Assembly (NCBI RefSeq): GCF_001083805.1
Contig: NZ_JXSK01000011.1
Coordinates: 1 to 64,000, forward strand
DNA length: 64,000 bases
Origin: Photorhabdus luminescens subsp. luminescens
GTDB taxonomy: Bacteria; Pseudomonadota; Gammaproteobacteria; Enterobacterales; Enterobacteriaceae
Reading direction: 5' to 3'
Shown piece after piece: positions 61,213-64,000 of the stretch. The notes below the pieces were generated by a model. That model saw only the letters and a list, made by a program, of their open reading frames with translations. It did not search any database and was not told the DNA's origin. The stretch's first letter is position 1; the number at the start of each line of letters is the position of its first letter. A program made the position numbers and the translations under genes.

Positions 61213-63540
61213 ATGTGGTTTTCAGTTTTGATGAACAAGATAACGACAAATTGGAAACAACCTATACCAATCATTAGCGTGAATCAGGCTGCAATAGCTA
61301 TTATTATCGGTATTGTACCCTTGCTTTTTCTACCTGAGTTACCACAGAAATGGCAAATTATTATATTGCTATTACTGGCTCTATTCTGCTTATTCTTGCC
61401 ATTTTGTCTTTGCCGAATGGTTTCAATTGCGTTACTGGCATTTCTTATTGGGTGCTGGCAGGGAAATCATCTGCTCGAACAGATAATCTATTTTAGTGAG
61501 AAAGTGCGTTTATCACGGGTTATTATTGAAAGTTTATCATTAGATAATGAAGAGAAAGGCAGGGTTATCCTGCGTATTATTGAGAGTGAAAACAAAGTTG
61601 TTTTTCCGCCACTGTATGTTTCCGCTGCTTGGGATATTTCGCCTGAATCTCTGTGTGCTGGTCAAAAATGGTTGCTGAAAATGAAATTACGGCCAGTTCA
61701 TAGTCAGCTAAATCAGGGTGGATATGATAGCCAGCGTAGAGCATTAGCTATCCGCCAACCTTTAACAGGGAAAGTCATTCAAGCTGAATTAATTGACGGT
61801 AAATGTAACTTACGTCAGCGATTGGTCAGTCATATTGCACCGGATATTCGTGAATTGAAACATAGTGGCATTGCGATGGCATTAGCATTCGGGGAGCGTC
61901 GGTGGTTAAGTAAGGAGGATAATTTATTATTGCAACAAACAGGTACGGCTCACCTGATGGCTATTTCCGGGTTGCATATTACCGTTGCCAGTATGTTTGG
62001 TTGGTGGATGGCAAGATTGTTACAGCTATTCTTTCCCTTACATTGGATAGGGCACAGATTTCCATTGATTATTGGTTGGATAGTCGCAATAAATTATGTC
62101 TGGTTATCGGGTTGGGGCATTCCGGCTATTCGTGCATTACTGGGTTTAACGCTCTGGCTATATTTACGTTACAGAAATATTCTCTGTTTCCCTTGGCAGT
62201 GGGCATTGTGGACAGCCGCAATGATTCTCTTATTTGATCCCTTAACTGTGCTTTCTGATAGCTTCTGGCTCTCTTTCTTTGCTGTGATGGCGCTAATGTT
62301 CTGGTTCTTTTGGGCGCCGTTGATTGAGCCATTTCGTTATGGTTGGAAATGGCTATGGCTGCGTGGGTTATATATGCAAATGGGTATGATGTTGATGCTT
62401 ATTCCTCTCCAGCTATTATTATTTCATGGCGTCAATTTTTCTGCTTTATTTGCTAACTTTTGGGCCGTGCCAATCATCTCATTTATTACTGTTCCGTTGA
62501 TTATGCTGGCATTAATCAGCCGTTTTTGTTCCTTTATTAGCGCTTTATTATGGCAATTAGTCGATTACTCTGTAACCTTCTCTTTATTTCCTTTGCCAGT
62601 ATTACAACAGTCATGGAGTGAAACTGGCCGTTTTCCCTTCTTAATAACGTTTATTGGTTGGTTTGTTGTCATTATTTGGCGGTTTGCTTGGTGGCAATCA
62701 TATAAGTTACTGATTGGCATCTCTTTAGGGATAATGCTCTGCTATCTGAGGCGCACCGAAGAATATCTGTGGCGATTTTCTATGCTGGATGTGGGGCACG
62801 GGCTTGCGGTTATCCTTGAAAAAGATGGCAAAGCGCTGATTTTTGATACCGGTAATCGTTGGGAAACCGGCAGTATGGCTGAAAGGGTGATTATCCCTTA
62901 TTTGCGTTGGCATCGATTAACGCCAGAACAGATTATTATTAGTCATGATCATCTTGACCATACGGGAGGGTTAGAATTCTTACAACAAAAATATCCTGGT
63001 ATTGCTGTGAGAAGTTCTTTAATCAATCAGCAACATCTTCCATGTATACGCGGTGAACAGTGGCGCTGGCAAGGGTTGAGCTTCCGTGTATTATGGCCGC
63101 CGGTAAGATCATTACACGCAGGTAATAACGAATCCTGTGTTATTCGGGTAGAAGATGGCAAACATAGCTTGCTTTTAACCGGAGATCTGGAAAAGCAAGG
63201 GGAATATAAGCTATTGGGAATAGAAAAAGAGAATTTAAGATCGACCGTATTGCAAGTTCCACATCATGGTAGTAACACGTCATCTACAGCCGCTTTTATT
63301 CATACCGTTTCACCACAATATGCATTAGCCTCTGTTGCACGTTATAGCCCGTGGCGACTCCCTTCGGTTAAAGTGCAGCGACGTTATCGTAAAACCGGGG
63401 CGGAATGGCGTAGCACCGCAGTATCCGGGCAGATAACAGCTTATTTTTATGGCGATCATGTTGAAATGATGAGCTATAGGCAACAAATTATGTCACGCTG
63501 GTATCATCAGTGGTTTGGTATTCGTGGTGATCATGAGTAG
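61213..63540 (+). CDS. comEC: ComEC/Rec2-family DNA-uptake channel protein (YcaI)
   Basis: This 775-residue membrane protein has an N-terminal hydrophobic pair of helices, an OB-like soluble region, the Competence domain with many helices ([33 protein letters not shown] at about 220-252) and a C-terminal metallo-beta-lactamase domain ([20 protein letters not shown], then [15 protein letters not shown] with the metal-binding HxHxDH). ComEC moves one DNA strand across the inner membrane. Enteric homologues are conserved but natural uptake is rarely shown. The start is uncertain: ATGs at 61213 and 61231 are both possible. It sits between ihfB and msbA as ycaI does in E. coli. Confidence 0.93.
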   Translation: MWFSVLMNKITTNWKQPIPIISVNQAAIAIIIGIVPLLFLPELPQKWQIIILLLLALFCLFLPFCLCRMVSIALLAFLIGCWQGNHLLEQIIYFSEKVRLSRVIIESLSLDNEEKGRVILRIIESENKVVFPPLYVSAAWDISPESLCAGQKWLLKMKLRPVHSQLNQGGYDSQRRALAIRQPLTGKVIQAELIDGKCNLRQRLVSHIAPDIRELKHSGIAMALAFGERRWLSKEDNLLLQQTGTAHLMAISGLHITVASMFGWWMARLLQLFFPLHWIGHRFPLIIGWIVAINYVWLSGWGIPAIRALLGLTLWLYLRYRNILCFPWQWALWTAAMILLFDPLTVLSDSFWLSFFAVMALMFWFFWAPLIEPFRYGWKWLWLRGLYMQMGMMLMLIPLQLLLFHGVNFSALFANFWAVPIISFITVPLIMLALISRFCSFISALLWQLVDYSVTFSLFPLPVLQQSWSETGRFPFLITFIGWFVVIIWRFAWWQSYKLLIGISLGIMLCYLRRTEEYLWRFSMLDVGHGLAVILEKDGKALIFDTGNRWETGSMAERVIIPYLRWHRLTPEQIIISHDHLDHTGGLEFLQQKYPGIAVRSSLINQQHLPCIRGEQWRWQGLSFRVLWPPVRSLHAGNNESCVIRVEDGKHSLLLTGDLEKQGEYKLLGIEKENLRSTVLQVPHHGSNTSSTAAFIHTVSPQYALASVARYSPWRLPSVKVQRRYRKTGAEWRSTAVSGQITAYFYGDHVEMMSYRQQIMSRWYHQWFGIRGDHE

Positions 63541-63577
63541 AATAACCCGCTATTTCTTTTGGTGTTGGTACTCAATA

Positions 63578-64000
63578 ATGAATGATAAAGACCTTTCTAC
63601 CTGGCAGACGTTTCGCCGACTATGGCCGATTATCACTCCGTTTAGGATTGGGCTGATAGTTGCTGCGGTTGCACTGATCCTTAATGCTGCCGGTGATACG
63701 TTAATGCTTTCATTGCTTAAGCCTTTACTTGATGAAGGTTTCGGCAAAGCAAGCAGTGATGTACTGAAATGGATGCCGCTGATTGTGATTGCTTTAATGG
63801 TTATGCGAGGGCTATCCGGGTTTGTATCAAGTTATTGTATCTCTTGGGTCTCCGGTAAAGTGGTAATGCAGATGCGTCGCCGTCTGTTCAGCCATATGAT
63901 GGGGATGCCAGTGTCATTTTTTGATCAGCAATCGACAGGAACTCTGCTTTCGCGTATCACTTATGATTCTGAACAGGTGGCCTCTTCGTCTTCTAGCGCA
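63578..64000 (+). CDS. msbA: Lipid A flippase MsbA, N-terminal part (cut by the window end)
   Basis: The first 141 codons of msbA are present. The protein begins [20 protein letters not shown] and follows the E. coli MsbA sequence closely ([20 protein letters not shown], then [21 protein letters not shown] and [20 protein letters not shown]). MsbA moves lipid A-core across the inner membrane. The gene is cut at base 64000 before the ATPase domain, so completeness cannot be judged. It starts 37 bp after comEC and is likely co-transcribed with it and lpxK. Confidence 0.96.
   Translation, partial: MNDKDLSTWQTFRRLWPIITPFRIGLIVAAVALILNAAGDTLMLSLLKPLLDEGFGKASSDVLKWMPLIVIALMVMRGLSGFVSSYCISWVSGKVVMQMRRRLFSHMMGMPVSFFDQQSTGTLLSRITYDSEQVASSSSSA

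Noticed and set aside
61203..61277. 24-codon ORF overlapping the comEC start in another frame
   Set aside because: Short, no family features, and its frame ends inside the first hydrophobic segment of comEC; probably chance.

Overview
This window reads as chromosomal DNA of an enteric gammaproteobacterium of the family Morganellaceae, most probably Photorhabdus. The backbone genes follow Escherichia coli order almost exactly: grxA-ybjC-ybjN-rlmC-art-lysO-macAB-cspD-clpSA-infA-aat-cydCD-trxB-lrp-ftsK-lolA-rarA-serS, then pflA-pflB-focA-ycaO, then serC-aroA-cmk-rpsA-ihfB-comEC-msbA. The base composition is AT-rich, 127-bp ERIC elements are present, and the Hcp resembles those of insect-associated enterics. 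The genus is an inference from these traits; no rRNA gene is in the window.

Bases 1-4500 hold an unrecognised gene, the serine transporter gene sdaC, a long AT-rich gap with an ERIC element, and a PAP2 phosphatase gene (ybjG). Bases 5.0-15 kb carry redox, rRNA methylation, arginine uptake (art), lysine export (lysO) and macrolide or toxin efflux (macAB) genes. Both artI and macB are interrupted by an apparent one-base loss in a short homopolymer. Bases 15-32 kb are core genes for proteolysis (clpS, clpA, aat, all tied to the N-degron pathway), translation initiation, cytochrome bd assembly (cydDC), thioredoxin reductase, Lrp, FtsK (with a perfect 9-bp tandem repeat), LolA, RarA and SerS.

Bases 32.2-43.6 kb form an accessory island between serS and pflA. 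In order it holds: a membrane protein of the BPSS1780 type; an intact HigB-like toxin/antitoxin pair between two direct repeats that look like insertion-sequence ends; a paralogue of the same membrane protein; an orphan type VI secretion hcp gene facing an operon of one DUF4225-like candidate effector and three related small membrane proteins (candidate immunity proteins); a 36-codon ORF coupled to a three-gene ABC-2 exporter; the decayed remains of a 2-oxoglutarate/iron oxygenase; and an Rpn-family nuclease gene whose 3' end is tandemly duplicated.

Bases 44-64 kb return to the backbone: anaerobic pyruvate/formate metabolism with a good FNR-like site, ycaO, ansB, serC-aroA, cmk-rpsA-ihfB, comEC and the start of msbA. 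Two small insertions interrupt it. One is a TacA-type antitoxin with a truncated GNAT toxin before serC. The other lies between ihfB and comEC and contains a MntA/HepT pair with a damaged toxin gene plus a coupled 2-oxoglutarate/iron oxygenase and LysE-type exporter. The strongest leads for new biology are the hcp/DUF4225/triple-immunity locus, the peptide-ORF/ABC exporter locus, and the oxygenase-exporter pair.
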